A stretch of 64,000 nt of DNA from Salipiger sp. H15 (GCF_040409955.1 NZ_CP123384.1:1336501-1400500); one strand, 5' to 3'; numbered from the stretch's first letter, positions 24,945 to 33,897 are shown. Made by a program: numbers and translations. Notes: a model not told the origin generated them from the sequence alone.

Positions 24945-26123
24945 TCACTGCAGGTCGGCGAAGGCCTTCTGCAGGCGCTGCCCGGCTTCCTCGACGAGGG
25001 CGCGCGGCGCGGCGAGGTTGAAGCGCAGGAAGCTCTCGCCGCCGGCGCCGAAATCCGGGCCCGGGCTGGCGGCGATCTTCGCGATGTCGCGCACCCGGGC
25101 GTTGAATTCCTCGAAGCTCATGCCGGTGCCGGAGAAATCCACCCAGGCGAGGTAGGTCGCCTGCAGCGGCATCGAGCGCAGCCCGGGGATCGCATTGACC
25201 GCCGCGTCGAAGATCGCGCGATTGCGGTCCAGGTGCGCGACCTGCGCGTCAACCCATTGCGCGCCCTCGGGGGAATAGGCGGCGGCGGTCATGATCATGC
25301 CGAGCGCGTTGGGCTTGCTGTCGAGCGCCTCGAGCCGGTCCTGCATCGCCTTGCGCATCGCCGGATCGGAGATGGTCAGCGAGCCGACCCGCTGCCCGGC
25401 GAGGTTGAAGGTCTTGGAGGCGGCGGTCAGCGTCACCAGCCGGTCCGTGATTTCGGGCGCGGCGACGGCCATGGGCACGAAGGTCTCGCCGGGGTAGACG
25501 AGGTCGTGGTGCACCTCGTCCGACAGGAGCACCATGCCGTTGCGCGCGGCGAACTCGGCCACGGCGCGCAGCTCGTCCGCGGTCCAGACCCGGCCCGAGG
25601 GGTTCTGCGGCGAGCACCAGATCAGCATGGTCTCGTTGCCGGTGAGCCGGGCCTGCGCGTCCTCGAGGTCGAGCTCGTAGCGGTCGCCCTCGCGCTTCAG
25701 CGGGCATTCGGTGACCACGCGGCCGGCGCGGCGGATCTTCCGCGCGAACTCGTGGTAGACCGGCGAGAAGATCACCACGTTGTCGCCCGGCTGCGTGTAG
25801 ACGTCGAGGCACATGGCGACGCCGTTGCCGAGCCCGTGGGTGGTGACGATCCAGTCCTGCTCGATCTGCCAGCCGTGGCGTTCCTGCATCCACCATTGCA
25901 CCGCGCCGGTGTAAAGGCCGATGTCCGAGAAATAGCCGAAGATGCCGAGGTCGACCTGCGCCTGCAGCGCGTCGCGCACGCAGGGGGCGGTCGGGAAGTC
26001 GGAATCCGCGGTCCACATGGCGAGCCCGTCTTCCTGCGGCACGCCGAAGAGCTTCTGCATCAGGTCCCACTTGGCGGAGCCGGTGCCGCGGCGGTCGATC
26101 GGTTGGTCGAAGAGGTCTTTCAT
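24945..26123 (-). CDS. MalY/PatB-type PLP-dependent C-S lyase/aminotransferase
   Basis: 392 residues, a fold-type I aminotransferase of the MalY/PatB branch: MWTADSDFPTAPCVRDALQ near the N-terminus, TTHGLGNGVAMCLDVYTQPG, the NPSGRVW motif (substrate arginine loop), SDEVHHDLVYPG, and the PLP lysine in AASKTFNLAGQR. Members cleave cystathionine or other cysteine conjugates. Whether the in vivo role is methionine synthesis or detoxification is not determined. It is divergent from the deformylase genes (122-base gap). Confidence 0.92.
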   Translation of the reverse strand: MKDLFDQPIDRRGTGSAKWDLMQKLFGVPQEDGLAMWTADSDFPTAPCVRDALQAQVDLGIFGYFSDIGLYTGAVQWWMQERHGWQIEQDWIVTTHGLGNGVAMCLDVYTQPGDNVVIFSPVYHEFARKIRRAGRVVTECPLKREGDRYELDLEDAQARLTGNETMLIWCSPQNPSGRVWTADELRAVAEFAARNGMVLLSDEVHHDLVYPGETFVPMAVAAPEITDRLVTLTAASKTFNLAGQRVGSLTISDPAMRKAMQDRLEALDSKPNALGMIMTAAAYSPEGAQWVDAQVAHLDRNRAIFDAAVNAIPGLRSMPLQATYLAWVDFSGTGMSFEEFNARVRDIAKIAASPGPDFGAGGESFLRFNLAAPRALVEEAGQRLQKAFADLQ

Positions 26124-26245
26124 GCTGGGGCCGTCACTTTCTCGTCTGCGGTTTGCGCTGTGCTCAGGCGGACGCTAGCGGCTTGGCGCCCGAGTGCAAG
26201 GGTCGCAGCCCCGCGCATCTTGCGCGGTGACGCCGATTTGCCTAG

Positions 26246-26776
26246 ATGAAGCGCATGAAACGCCCCATTCTCATCCATCCCGATCCGCGGCTGAAGAAGC
26301 TCTGCGCGCCGGTGCCCGACCTGTCGGACGAGCTGCGCGTGCTGGCCGACGACATGCTCGAAACCATGTATGACGCGCCGGGCATCGGGCTGGCCGCGCC
26401 GCAGATCGGCGTGCTGGAACGGGTGATCGTGCTCGACTGCACGCGCCCCGACGACGGCGAGACGCCGCGGCCGCTGGTGATGTTCAACCCGAAGGTCATC
26501 GCGAGCTCGGACGAGCGCAACGTCTACGAGGAAGGGTGCCTGTCGATCCCCGAGCAATATGCGGAGGTCGAGCGCCCGAAGCTGGTGCAGGTCGAATGGC
26601 TGGACCGCGACGGCAGGCTGCAGACGGAGGAGTTCGACGGGCTCTGGGCGACCTGCGTGCAGCACGAGATCGACCACCTCGACGGCAAGCTCTTCATCGA
26701 CTACCTCAAGCCGCTCCGTCGCCAGATGATCACCCGCAAGATGGTCAAGCTGAAGCGCGAGAGGGCGAGGATTTGA
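26246..26776 (+). CDS. def: Peptide deformylase (canonical)
   Basis: 176 residues with all three PDF motifs intact: GIGLAAPQIG, EGCLSIP (metal-binding cysteine) and QHEIDHLDG (HExxH). It removes the formyl group from nascent peptides. A second ATG at 26255 is an alternative start; neither has a strong ribosome site. First of three consecutive deformylase genes ahead of fmt; its stop overlaps the TTG of the next (TTGA). Confidence 0.96.
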   Translation: MKRMKRPILIHPDPRLKKLCAPVPDLSDELRVLADDMLETMYDAPGIGLAAPQIGVLERVIVLDCTRPDDGETPRPLVMFNPKVIASSDERNVYEEGCLSIPEQYAEVERPKLVQVEWLDRDGRLQTEEFDGLWATCVQHEIDHLDGKLFIDYLKPLRRQMITRKMVKLKRERARI

Positions 26777-27270
26777 GCCTGCTGCCGATCCTGCGCTGGC
26801 CGGATCCGCGGCTGTCGCAGCGCTGCGACGAGGTCGGCTCGGTCGAGGACGTGGCGGAGCTGGTCAGCGATCTCTTCGAGACCATGTACGACGCCCCGGG
26901 CCGCGGCCTTGCCGCGCCGCAGGTGGGCGCGATGGTCCGGGTCTTCGTCATGGACGCGGGCTGGAAGAACGGCGAGATGACCCCGCGCGCCTGCATCAAC
27001 CCGGCGATCACCTGGGGCTCGGACGAGCGGGTGACCGGCGGCGAGGGGTGCCTCTCGATCCCCGGCGTGACCGCGCTGGTCGAGCGCCACGCGCGCATCC
27101 GCCTTGCCTATACCGACCTTACCGGCGAAGCGCAGGAGGTCGAGCTCTCGGGCTCCGAGGCGATCGTCGCGCAGCACGAGTACGACCATCTCGACGGGCT
27201 GGTGCATTTCGACCGGCTGGAGGCGGAGGCGCGCGCCGCGCTGATCGCCGATTACGAGGCCCTGGCATGA
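26773..27270 (+). CDS. Second peptide deformylase
   Basis: 165 residues with active motifs GRGLAAPQVG, EGCLSIPGV and QHEYDHLDG, so the metal site is complete. The reading starts at a TTG (26773) that overlaps the first deformylase stop as TTGA; upstream in-frame ATGs lie deep inside that gene and are not credible. It differs considerably from the first copy, so it is an old paralogue and not a recent duplication. The substrate preference is unknown. Confidence 0.9.
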   Translation: MSLLPILRWPDPRLSQRCDEVGSVEDVAELVSDLFETMYDAPGRGLAAPQVGAMVRVFVMDAGWKNGEMTPRACINPAITWGSDERVTGGEGCLSIPGVTALVERHARIRLAYTDLTGEAQEVELSGSEAIVAQHEYDHLDGLVHFDRLEAEARAALIADYEALA

Positions 27271-27280
27271 GGACGCCCGC

Positions 27281-27775
27281 ATGACCGCCCGCCCCTGCAT
27301 TCCCTGGCCCGACAAGCGCCTGCGCACCCCCGCGGCGCCGGTCGAGGCGATCACCGACGACATCCGCGCGATCTGGGACGACATGGTCGACACGATGGAG
27401 GCGATGCCGGGCGTCGGCCTCGCCGCGCCGCAGATCGGCGTGATGCTGCGGCTGGCGGTGGTCGATGCCTCGGAGGAGCGCGGCAAGGTGGTGCGCATGG
27501 CCAACCCCGAGATCCTGCACGCCTCGGTCAAGCTGCGCCCGCATGACGAGGCCAGCCCCAACCTGCCCGGCGTCTGGGCCATGATCGAGCGCCCGCGCGG
27601 CGTGACCGTGCGCTTCATGGACGAGGCGGGCGAGATGCAGGAGCAGGACTTCGTCGGGCTCTGGGCGACCTCGGTGCAGCACCAGGTCGATCACCTGAAC
27701 GGCAAGATGTATTTCGACCACCTGAGCAAGGTGAAGCGCGACATGCTGATCCGCCGGTCGAAGAAGCGCGGCTGA
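27281..27775 (+). CDS. Deformylase-like protein lacking key active-site residues
   Basis: 164 residues. The first PDF motif is normal (GVGLAAPQIG), but the second reads EASPNLPGV where active enzymes have EGCLSIPG, so the metal-binding cysteine is replaced. The third reads QHQVDHLNG, with glutamine in place of the catalytic glutamate of HExxH; the two histidines remain. By these residues it should not deformylate. It starts 10 bases after the second deformylase and precedes fmt by 132 bases. Confidence 0.9.
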   Translation: MTARPCIPWPDKRLRTPAAPVEAITDDIRAIWDDMVDTMEAMPGVGLAAPQIGVMLRLAVVDASEERGKVVRMANPEILHASVKLRPHDEASPNLPGVWAMIERPRGVTVRFMDEAGEMQEQDFVGLWATSVQHQVDHLNGKMYFDHLSKVKRDMLIRRSKKRG

Positions 27776-27810
27776 AGGGCGCCTCTGCCCGGCGCCGCGC
27801 TGGCGGCACG

Positions 27811-27846
27811 GGCGGGATTTGCGCATTTGTCGAAGAGAAGAAGGGG
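27811..27846 (+). repeat. Degenerate copy of the gene-end repeat tail (copy D)
   Basis: Between the third deformylase and fmt. Only the tail is recognisable: GGGCGGGATTTGCGCATTTG, then CGAAGAGAAGAAGGGG. The GC hairpin part is replaced by unrelated GC-rich sequence upstream. Confidence 0.55.
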
Positions 27847-27907
27847 CGGGCGCCGAAAGGTTGCCGCGCGGCCCGGCCTGTGTGGAATGACGGAAGGGAG
27901 CTGCCCG

Positions 27908-28822
27908 ATGCGCGTGGTCTTCATGGGAACGCCGGAGTTTTCGGTGCCGGTGCTCGAGACGCTGGTCGCGGCCGGGCACGAGATCGCCGCCGTCTACAGC
28001 CAGCCGCCGCGGCCCGCCGGGCGCGGCAAGAAAGACCGGCCCTCGCCGGTGCAGGCCCGCGCCGAGGAGCTGGGGCTCGCGGTGCGCCACCCGGTGAGCC
28101 TGCGCAGCGCCGAGGCGCAGGCCGAGTTCGCCGCGCTGGGGGCCGACGTGGCGGTGGTCGTGGCCTACGGGCTGATCCTGCCGCAGGCGGTGCTCGACGC
28201 GCCCGCGAAGGGCTGCCTCAACATCCATGCCTCGCTGCTGCCGCGCTGGCGCGGCGCCGCGCCGATCCACCGGGCGATCCTGTCGGGCGATGCCGAGACG
28301 GGCGTGTGCATCATGCAGATGGAGGCGGGGCTCGACACCGGGCCGGTGCTGCTGCGCGAGGCGCTCGTGATCGGCATCGAGGAGACCACGGGCGAGCTGC
28401 ACGACCGGCTCTCGGCGCTGGGATCGCGGCTGATCACCGAGGCGCTCGACCGGCTGGACGTGCTGTCGCCCGAGGAACAGCCCGAGGAGGGCGTGACCTA
28501 TGCGCAGAAGATCGACAAGGCCGAGGCGGCGCTCGACTGGGCGCGGCCGGCGGAAGAGGTCAGCCGGCTGATCCGCGGGCTTGCGCCCTTCCCGGGAGCC
28601 TGGACCATGGTCGGGGGCGAGCGGATCAAGCTGCTGGGGGCGCGCGTGGTCGCGGGCGGCGGCGCGCCGGGCACGGCACTGGACGACGGCTTCACCATCG
28701 CCTGCGGCAGCGGCGCGGTGCAGGTCACCCGCGCGCAGCGCGCGGGCAAGGGGGCGCAGGATGCCGAGACCTTCCTGCGCGGCATGAGGATCCCCGCCGG
28801 CACGGTGCTGGGCGGGGCTTAG
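27908..28822 (+). CDS. fmt: Methionyl-tRNA formyltransferase
   Basis: 304 residues with the formyltransferase core [19 protein letters not shown], the [18 protein letters not shown] site (catalytic Asn-His within NIHASLLP), and [12 protein letters not shown]; the C-terminal tRNA-binding OB domain begins at about 205. It formylates initiator tRNA, the counterpart of the deformylases upstream. The ATG at 27908 gives the family start; a purine-rich GGAAGGGAG precedes it. Confidence 0.97.
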   Translation: MRVVFMGTPEFSVPVLETLVAAGHEIAAVYSQPPRPAGRGKKDRPSPVQARAEELGLAVRHPVSLRSAEAQAEFAALGADVAVVVAYGLILPQAVLDAPAKGCLNIHASLLPRWRGAAPIHRAILSGDAETGVCIMQMEAGLDTGPVLLREALVIGIEETTGELHDRLSALGSRLITEALDRLDVLSPEEQPEEGVTYAQKIDKAEAALDWARPAEEVSRLIRGLAPFPGAWTMVGGERIKLLGARVVAGGGAPGTALDDGFTIACGSGAVQVTRAQRAGKGAQDAETFLRGMRIPAGTVLGGA

Positions 28823-28837
28823 GCGCGAGGAGCTGGC

Positions 28838-29074
28838 ATGGGCATTCTGGGGCTTCTGATCATCGGCGCGGCGGCGGGCTTCTTCGCCACGCGCTTCATG
28901 CGGGTGCAGACCGGCGTGGTGCAGACCGTGCTCATCGGCATGGGCGGGGCGCTGATCGGCGGGCTGGTGCTGCGCGGGCTGATCGTCATGGCCGGGGCGC
29001 TGGCTGGCCTCGTCGGGGCGGTCCTTGGGGCGATCCTGCTGATCTGGATCCTGCAGAGGTTCGGCACGCGCTGA
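28838..29074 (+). CDS. GlsB/YeaQ/YmgE-like small membrane protein
   Basis: 78 residues, nearly all hydrophobic, with three helices and the transglycosylase-associated (Transgly_assoc) glycine pattern (GAAAGFFATRFM, GMGGALIGGLVL). It lacks the typical polar ends of the better-known copies. GAGGAG lies five bases before the ATG. It follows fmt by 15 bases. The name of the domain does not imply transglycosylase activity; stress-linked envelope roles are assumed for the family. Confidence 0.7.
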   Translation: MGILGLLIIGAAAGFFATRFMRVQTGVVQTVLIGMGGALIGGLVLRGLIVMAGALAGLVGAVLGAILLIWILQRFGTR

Positions 29075-29193
29075 GCTCGCCTCGTGGCCGGGATGTGCGC
29101 TCATGCCGGAGGGGCTGCGCGCCTGTGCCTGTTTGCTTGCGGGGACGGCTCGCCTAGCTCTTTGGGGACGAAACCGCAGGGAGCGCGCGCGAC

Positions 29194-30186
29194 ATGGGCC
29201 AGCTGGTCGAAGGTGTATGGCAGGACACGTGGTATGACACCGGCAAGACCGGTGGCAAGTTCGTGCGCTCCACCGCGAAGTTCCGCAACTGGATCACCGC
29301 GGACGGCAGCGCCGGTCCCACCGGCGAGGGCGGGTTCCGCGCCGAGCCGGACCGCTACCACCTCTATGTCAGCTACGCCTGTCCCTGGGCGCACCGGGCG
29401 CTGATCTTCCGCACGCTCAAGGGGCTCGAGGAGCTGATCCCGGTGAGCGCGGTGCATCCCGACATGCTGTCGGAAGGCTGGGAATTCCGCACCGATTTCG
29501 AGGGAGCGACCGGCGACCGGCTATACGACCTGCCGTTCCTGCGCGACATCTACCTCAAGGCCGATCCGAAGATCTCGGGCCGGGTGACGGTGCCGGTGCT
29601 CTGGGACCGCCAGCGCGGGACCATCGTCTCGAACGAGAGCGCCGAGATCATCCGCATGTTCAACTCGGCCTTCGACGGGCTGACCGGCAACACGGACGAC
29701 TACTGGCCGGAGGAGCTGCGCGCGGCGATCGAGCCGGTCAACGCGCGGATCTACGACACGGTCAACAACGGTGTCTACAAGGCGGGCTTCGCCACCACCC
29801 AGTCGGCCTACGAGGAGGCGGTGCTGCCGCTCTTCGAGACGCTGGACTGGCTGGAGGAGCGGCTTTCGGGCCAGCGCTACCTGATGGGCGACCGGGTCAC
29901 CGAGGCCGACTGGCGGCTCTTCACCACGCTGATCCGCTTCGACACGGTCTACCACGGCCACTTCAAGTGCAACCGTCGGCGGATCACCGACTACCCGGCG
30001 CTCTGGGGTTACGTGCGCGAGCTCTACCAGTGGCCCGGCGTCGCCGAGACGGTGCGGCTCGACCACATCACGCGCCACTACCACTACAGCCACGACACCA
30101 TCAATCCGCACCGCATCGTGCCGATCGGGCCGGTGCTCGACCTCGAGGCGCCGCACGGGCGCGGGGATCTGGCCGCCGCGGTCTGA
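29194..30186 (+). CDS. Glutathionyl-hydroquinone reductase (Xi-class GST, YqjG/ECM4 type)
   Basis: 330 residues. The N-terminal WQDTWYDTGKTGGKFVRSTA and the active-site SYACPWAHRALIFR (catalytic cysteine) identify the Xi-class family, which reduces glutathionyl-hydroquinones. The later GDRVTEADWRLFTTLIRFD and DYPALWGYVRELYQ belong to the helical C-domain. It ends 6 bases before the end of the convergent receiver gene. Confidence 0.94.
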   Translation: MGQLVEGVWQDTWYDTGKTGGKFVRSTAKFRNWITADGSAGPTGEGGFRAEPDRYHLYVSYACPWAHRALIFRTLKGLEELIPVSAVHPDMLSEGWEFRTDFEGATGDRLYDLPFLRDIYLKADPKISGRVTVPVLWDRQRGTIVSNESAEIIRMFNSAFDGLTGNTDDYWPEELRAAIEPVNARIYDTVNNGVYKAGFATTQSAYEEAVLPLFETLDWLEERLSGQRYLMGDRVTEADWRLFTTLIRFDTVYHGHFKCNRRRITDYPALWGYVRELYQWPGVAETVRLDHITRHYHYSHDTINPHRIVPIGPVLDLEAPHGRGDLAAAV

Positions 30187-30192
30187 GCGCGC

Positions 30193-30561
30193 TCAGACCG
30201 CGCAGCGCGCGCCGTAATGCTCGACCATGGCGGCGAGATCCGACGGCTCGGTCGAGGTGGGCAGGTAGGCGCAGGCATTGGCGCAGTGGCGGAAGATCGA
30301 GCCGTCGGCAAAGACCGGCGAGTCGGTGACGAAGACCACGCGGCAGTCCGGCTGCCTGTAGGAGGCGAAATCGGCCACGGCCAGGGCGCTTCCCGAGGCG
30401 AGCATGAGATCGAGGACGATCACGTCCACCTGCTCGTCATGCATCACCCGCGTCGCGCTGTCCTGGTCGTCCACCACCCGGACGGCGGCGCCGACATCCT
30501 CGAGCTGGCGGCTCCAGGCCGAGGCGAGGAGCCGGTCACTTTGAACGATAAGTACTCTCAT
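30193..30561 (-). CDS. Stand-alone receiver-domain protein (atypical)
   Basis: 122 residues, a single CheY-like receiver. The phospho-acceptor Asp51 is kept in VIVLDLMLASG, and the threonine-like position in VVFVTDSP is present. The N-terminal acidic pair is reduced to one aspartate (QSD), and the invariant lysine after the fifth strand is missing (AYLPTSTEP). Phosphorylation may therefore be weak or absent. No kinase or output gene is adjacent. Confidence 0.8.
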   Translation of the reverse strand: MRVLIVQSDRLLASAWSRQLEDVGAAVRVVDDQDSATRVMHDEQVDVIVLDLMLASGSALAVADFASYRQPDCRVVFVTDSPVFADGSIFRHCANACAYLPTSTEPSDLAAMVEHYGARCAV

Positions 30562-30806
30562 CCATCCTCTCCCGGCGGAAACATCCCCTTCCTGTCCGCG
30601 CCTGACCGTGCTCGCGCCCTTTTGAGACGCATTTTACCCCCCACCCTGTTGTCGGGCGGCTTCCTAAACAAAAGATTAATTTTGGTTTGAAGCCACAAGA
30701 TTTTGCCCTGCGCCCGCGCCGCGATACGTGATCCGGAGGGAAATCCGTGCAGTTGCCAGCGGAACGCGGGCTGATAGGGTGACTTCAGTCCTTGTGCGAG
30801 GTGTTC
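30562..30806. other. Intergenic region between receiver and transglycosylase genes
   Basis: 245 bases without a gene between two divergently transcribed genes. An AT-rich island at about 30661-30705 is the likeliest place for promoters of both, but no convincing -35/-10 pair could be picked. Nothing else is recognised. Confidence 0.5.
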
Positions 30807-31988
30807 ATGCGTATCCTGCCTTTTCTCACCGCCCTCCTGCTGCCCGCCGCGGCCCTGGCCCAGGCGGAGCCGGTGCCCTGCGGCGGCGATTTCCGCGCCT
30901 TCCTGCGCGGCGTGTCCGACGAAGCGGTGGCGCAGGGGGCCGATCCGGCGCGGGCGGAGAAGTTCTTTTCCGGGCTGCGGCAGGATCCGAAGGTGCTCAA
31001 GGCCGACCGCGCGCAGGGCATCTTCCAAGCGCCCTTCATCGAGTTTTCCCGCAAGCTGATCTCGCAGGACCGGCTCGACAAGGGGCGGCGCAAGGCCGAG
31101 GAATGGGATGCGGTCTTCGACCGGATCGAGAGCGAGTACGGCGTCTCGCGCGGGGTGCTGCTGGCCTTCTGGGCCTTCGAGACCGACTACGGCGGCTACC
31201 AGGGCAATTTCAACACGGCCAACGCGCTGGCGACCCTGGCGCATGACTGCCGCCGGCCCGAGCTGTTCCGGCCGCAGCTGATCGCCGCCGAGACGCTCTA
31301 CGAGCACGGCGATTTCGACCCGGCCAGCACCACCGGCGCCTGGGCGGGCGAGATCGGCATGGTGCAGATGCTGCCCCGCGACATCCTAGAGAACGGCGTG
31401 GACGGCGACGGTGACGGGCACGTGATGCTCAAGACCTCGGTGCCCGATGCGTTGCTGTCGGGGGCCAAGATGCTCTCGGGCCTCGGCTGGCGACCGAACG
31501 AGCCCTGGCTGCAGGAGGTCACGCTGCCCGCGGATTTCGACTGGTCGCAGAGCGGGCTCGAGACGACGATGAGCGTCGCGGAATGGGAGCGGCTCGGGAT
31601 CGCTGGGCGCAACGGGGCGCTGGATGACGGGCGGCTGCAGGCCTCGATCCTGCTGCCGCAGGGGCGCGGCGGGCCGGCCTTCATGGCCTACCCGAATTTC
31701 CGCGTCTACTTCGAGTGGAACCAGAGCTTCACCTACGTGCTGACCGCGGCCTATTTCGCCACCCGGCTCGAGGGCGCGCCGGTCTACGATCCCGGCACCC
31801 CGGCGCCGGGCCTCTCGGGGCCGCAGATGCAGGAGCTCCAGCGCAAGCTGCAGGCGCGCGGGCATGACGTGGGCGAGGCGGATGGCATCCTCGGGGCGGG
31901 CACGCGCAGCGCCGTGCGCCGGGTGCAGGCCGAGCTGGGGCTGCCGGTGGACGGCTGGCCGACGGTCGACCTGCTGAGGGCGCTCTGA
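30807..31988 (+). CDS. Lytic murein transglycosylase (MltB family) with peptidoglycan-binding domain
   Basis: 393 residues. A signal peptide (cleavage near AALAQA, residue 20) precedes the MltB-type catalytic domain; the catalytic glutamate lies in LAFWAFETDYGGYQGNF. A typical Met-Val-Gln motif follows (GEIGMVQMLPRDIL). The last 65 residues form a PG_binding_1 domain (LQRKLQARGHDVGEADGILG, in part). It cleaves glycan strands in the periplasm. The ATG at 30807 has GAGG six bases upstream; an earlier frame opening at 30792 is not used. Confidence 0.93.
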   Translation: MRILPFLTALLLPAAALAQAEPVPCGGDFRAFLRGVSDEAVAQGADPARAEKFFSGLRQDPKVLKADRAQGIFQAPFIEFSRKLISQDRLDKGRRKAEEWDAVFDRIESEYGVSRGVLLAFWAFETDYGGYQGNFNTANALATLAHDCRRPELFRPQLIAAETLYEHGDFDPASTTGAWAGEIGMVQMLPRDILENGVDGDGDGHVMLKTSVPDALLSGAKMLSGLGWRPNEPWLQEVTLPADFDWSQSGLETTMSVAEWERLGIAGRNGALDDGRLQASILLPQGRGGPAFMAYPNFRVYFEWNQSFTYVLTAAYFATRLEGAPVYDPGTPAPGLSGPQMQELQRKLQARGHDVGEADGILGAGTRSAVRRVQAELGLPVDGWPTVDLLRAL

Positions 31989-32051
31989 GCGGTGCCGCGC
32001 CGGTGCCGCGGCTTGGTGGAACCGGGTGAGGCCGCCGCAGGTTTGGCTTTC

Positions 32052-32468
32052 ATGACATGGACGCTTCGACACCCCGCTCCGCTGGCCGCGCTCGCCGCGC
32101 TGGCCCTGACCGCAGCCTGCCTTCCGCAGGACGGGCCCGACCCTACCGATGCCGCGCAGGCCGGCATTCCCGAGGCCATGCAGGGCCGCTGGGGGCTGGT
32201 GCCCGCCGACTGCACCTCGACCAGGGGCGACGCCAAGGGGCTGATGGAGGTGAAGGAGGACACGCTCGTCTTCTACGAATCCCGTGCGGTCTTGGGCGCG
32301 GTCACCGACCGGTCGGAGGAGCGGCTCGAGGCCGCCTTCGACATGACCGGCGAGGGGATGAGCTGGCAGCGCGACATGGTGCTGGTCGCGAAGGGCGACA
32401 CGCTGGTGCGGCAGGAGAGCGGCGAGGGGGCGATCCCGGAGCCGCTGACCTACCTGCGCTGCGGCTGA
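32052..32468 (+). CDS. Putative lipoprotein of unknown function
   Basis: 138 residues with a signal sequence and lipobox LTAAC (Cys23), so it is probably anchored in a membrane. The mature part contains MQGRWGLVPADCTSTRGDAKG and ends in YLRCG; two further cysteines may pair. It resembles small Rhodobacteraceae lipoproteins of unknown role. It lies 63 bases after the transglycosylase gene, possibly in the same transcript. The ATG at 32052 was chosen because it places the signal sequence at the N-terminus. Confidence 0.75.
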   Translation: MTWTLRHPAPLAALAALALTAACLPQDGPDPTDAAQAGIPEAMQGRWGLVPADCTSTRGDAKGLMEVKEDTLVFYESRAVLGAVTDRSEERLEAAFDMTGEGMSWQRDMVLVAKGDTLVRQESGEGAIPEPLTYLRCG

Positions 32469-32475
32469 GCCGAAG

Positions 32476-32512
32476 CGCCTCCGGCGGGAGTATTTAGGGA
32501 AAGATGAAAGGG
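32476..32512 (+). repeat. Variant gene-end repeat (copy E)
   Basis: Just after the lipoprotein stop: GCGCCTCCGGCGGGAGTATTT followed by AGGGAAAGATGAAAGGG. It has the same layout as the other copies (GC-rich CCGGCG, TATTT, purine tail), but with a small GCCTCCGGCGGGAG hairpin-like head instead of the long GC hairpin, so it looks like a sister family. Confidence 0.6.
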
Positions 32513-32522
32513 CAGGAGGGGG

Positions 32523-32552
32523 AGGCAGGCCGGGGGGACGGCCTGCCTTTCG
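32523..32552 (+). terminator. Terminator after lipoprotein gene
   Basis: Nine-base-pair stem AGGCAGGCC (32523-32531) / GGCCTGCCT (32540-32548) with an eight-base loop, followed by TTCGTT. It lies between the convergent lipoprotein and amidase genes and could serve either. Confidence 0.65.
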
Positions 32553-32568
32553 TTGTCGCGGTGCCGGG

Positions 32569-33897
32569 TCAGGCCAGCGCCGCCTCGGCCGCGGCCGAGA
32601 GCCGCAGCAGCCGGTCTTCCGCCATCGGCGCGGCCATCAGCGAGATGCCGCAGCTCGGTGTGCCCGTGGGCAGCGTGGTGACGCAGAGCCCCATGACGTT
32701 GCCGACGCGGGTGTTGCGCAGGGTGAGCAGGTTCTCGGTGACGTAGTACTCGTCATCGCTCAGCAGCCTGTCGACCTTGGGCGGCAGGTTCGGCGCGGTC
32801 GGGCAGAGCACGGCGTCGAAGCCGGCGGTGGCCTCGGCCCAGGCGGCGCGGGCCTTCATCATCCGGTCCCAGGCGGTGATGTATTGCGCCGCGGTAAAGG
32901 CCTTGCCGCCCTCGAAACGCTCGCGGATCGGCGCGAACATCAGATCGCCGCGGTCGGTGATGTCAGGACCCCAGGTGGCCCAGGCCTCGGCGGTGTAGAG
33001 CACCGCGGCGTCGCCCATGGGGATCGCGACCTCGGGCACGTCGATCGGCACGATCTCGGCCCCGGCGGCCCTGAGCCGTTCGAGCGCGCTCGCGTAGGCG
33101 GCGGCGGGTTCGGGGCGCAGCCCGTCCATGACGATGGTGTCGAGCGCGGCAAGGCGGACACCCTCCAGCGTGGCGCCGGTCAGGTCGGGGGAGCGGCGGC
33201 CTTCCAGCGCGGCGAGCATCAGCGCCGCGTCCTCGACCGTGCGGCAGAGCGGGCCGACCGTGTCGAAGCGAGAGGCCAGCGGCACCGCGCCGACCAGCGG
33301 CAGGCGGCCCCAGGTGGTCTTGAGCCCGACGAGGTCGTTCCAGGCCGAGGGGATGCGCACCGAGCCGCCGGTGTCCGAGCCCACCGCCGCAGCGGCAAGG
33401 CCGAAGGCGACCGAGGCCGCGGCGCCCGAGGACGAGCCGCCCGCCACGGCCTCGGAATCGTTGACCGAGGGCGGGGTGGCGGTGACCGGGTTCAGCCCGA
33501 GGCCGGAGAAGGCCAATTCCGACAGGTGCGTCTTGCCGAGGCAGACGAGCCCCATGGCGGTGGCGGTCTGCAGCACCCTGGCATCGGTCTCGGGCACGCG
33601 GCCCTTCAGCAGCGCGGTGCCCGCCTCGGTCGCGACGCCGGCGGTGTCGAAGAGGTCCTTCCAGCTGACCGGCACACCGTCGAGCGGCGAGAGGCGCCGG
33701 CCGGTCTTGGCGCGTTCGCTTGCCGCCTTCGCCTCGGCCAGCGCGCGCTCGGGCGTCACCCGGGCGTAGATGCGATCCTTGAGCGGGTGCGCCGCGATCT
33801 TTTCGAGATATGCCTGCGCCAGCTCGACCGGGTCGACCTCGCCCCTGCCGATCGCCCGTCCCAGTTCCGCCGCGCTCTTGCCTGTCCAGTCCGTCAT
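32569..33897 (-). CDS. Amidase (amidase signature family)
   Basis: 442 residues with the Ser-cisSer-Lys triad of the family: Lys80 in PVSWKDLFDTAG, the serine cluster GGSSSGAA (about 155-157), and the nucleophile Ser179 in GSDTGGSVRIP. It should hydrolyse a carboxylic amide; the substrate is unknown, and no urea or indole-pathway genes are nearby. The ATG at 33897 gives the usual N-terminus; longer readings run into the divergent hydroxylase promoter region. Confidence 0.92.
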   Translation of the reverse strand: MTDWTGKSAAELGRAIGRGEVDPVELAQAYLEKIAAHPLKDRIYARVTPERALAEAKAASERAKTGRRLSPLDGVPVSWKDLFDTAGVATEAGTALLKGRVPETDARVLQTATAMGLVCLGKTHLSELAFSGLGLNPVTATPPSVNDSEAVAGGSSSGAAASVAFGLAAAAVGSDTGGSVRIPSAWNDLVGLKTTWGRLPLVGAVPLASRFDTVGPLCRTVEDAALMLAALEGRRSPDLTGATLEGVRLAALDTIVMDGLRPEPAAAYASALERLRAAGAEIVPIDVPEVAIPMGDAAVLYTAEAWATWGPDITDRGDLMFAPIRERFEGGKAFTAAQYITAWDRMMKARAAWAEATAGFDAVLCPTAPNLPPKVDRLLSDDEYYVTENLLTLRNTRVGNVMGLCVTTLPTGTPSCGISLMAAPMAEDRLLRLSAAAEAALA

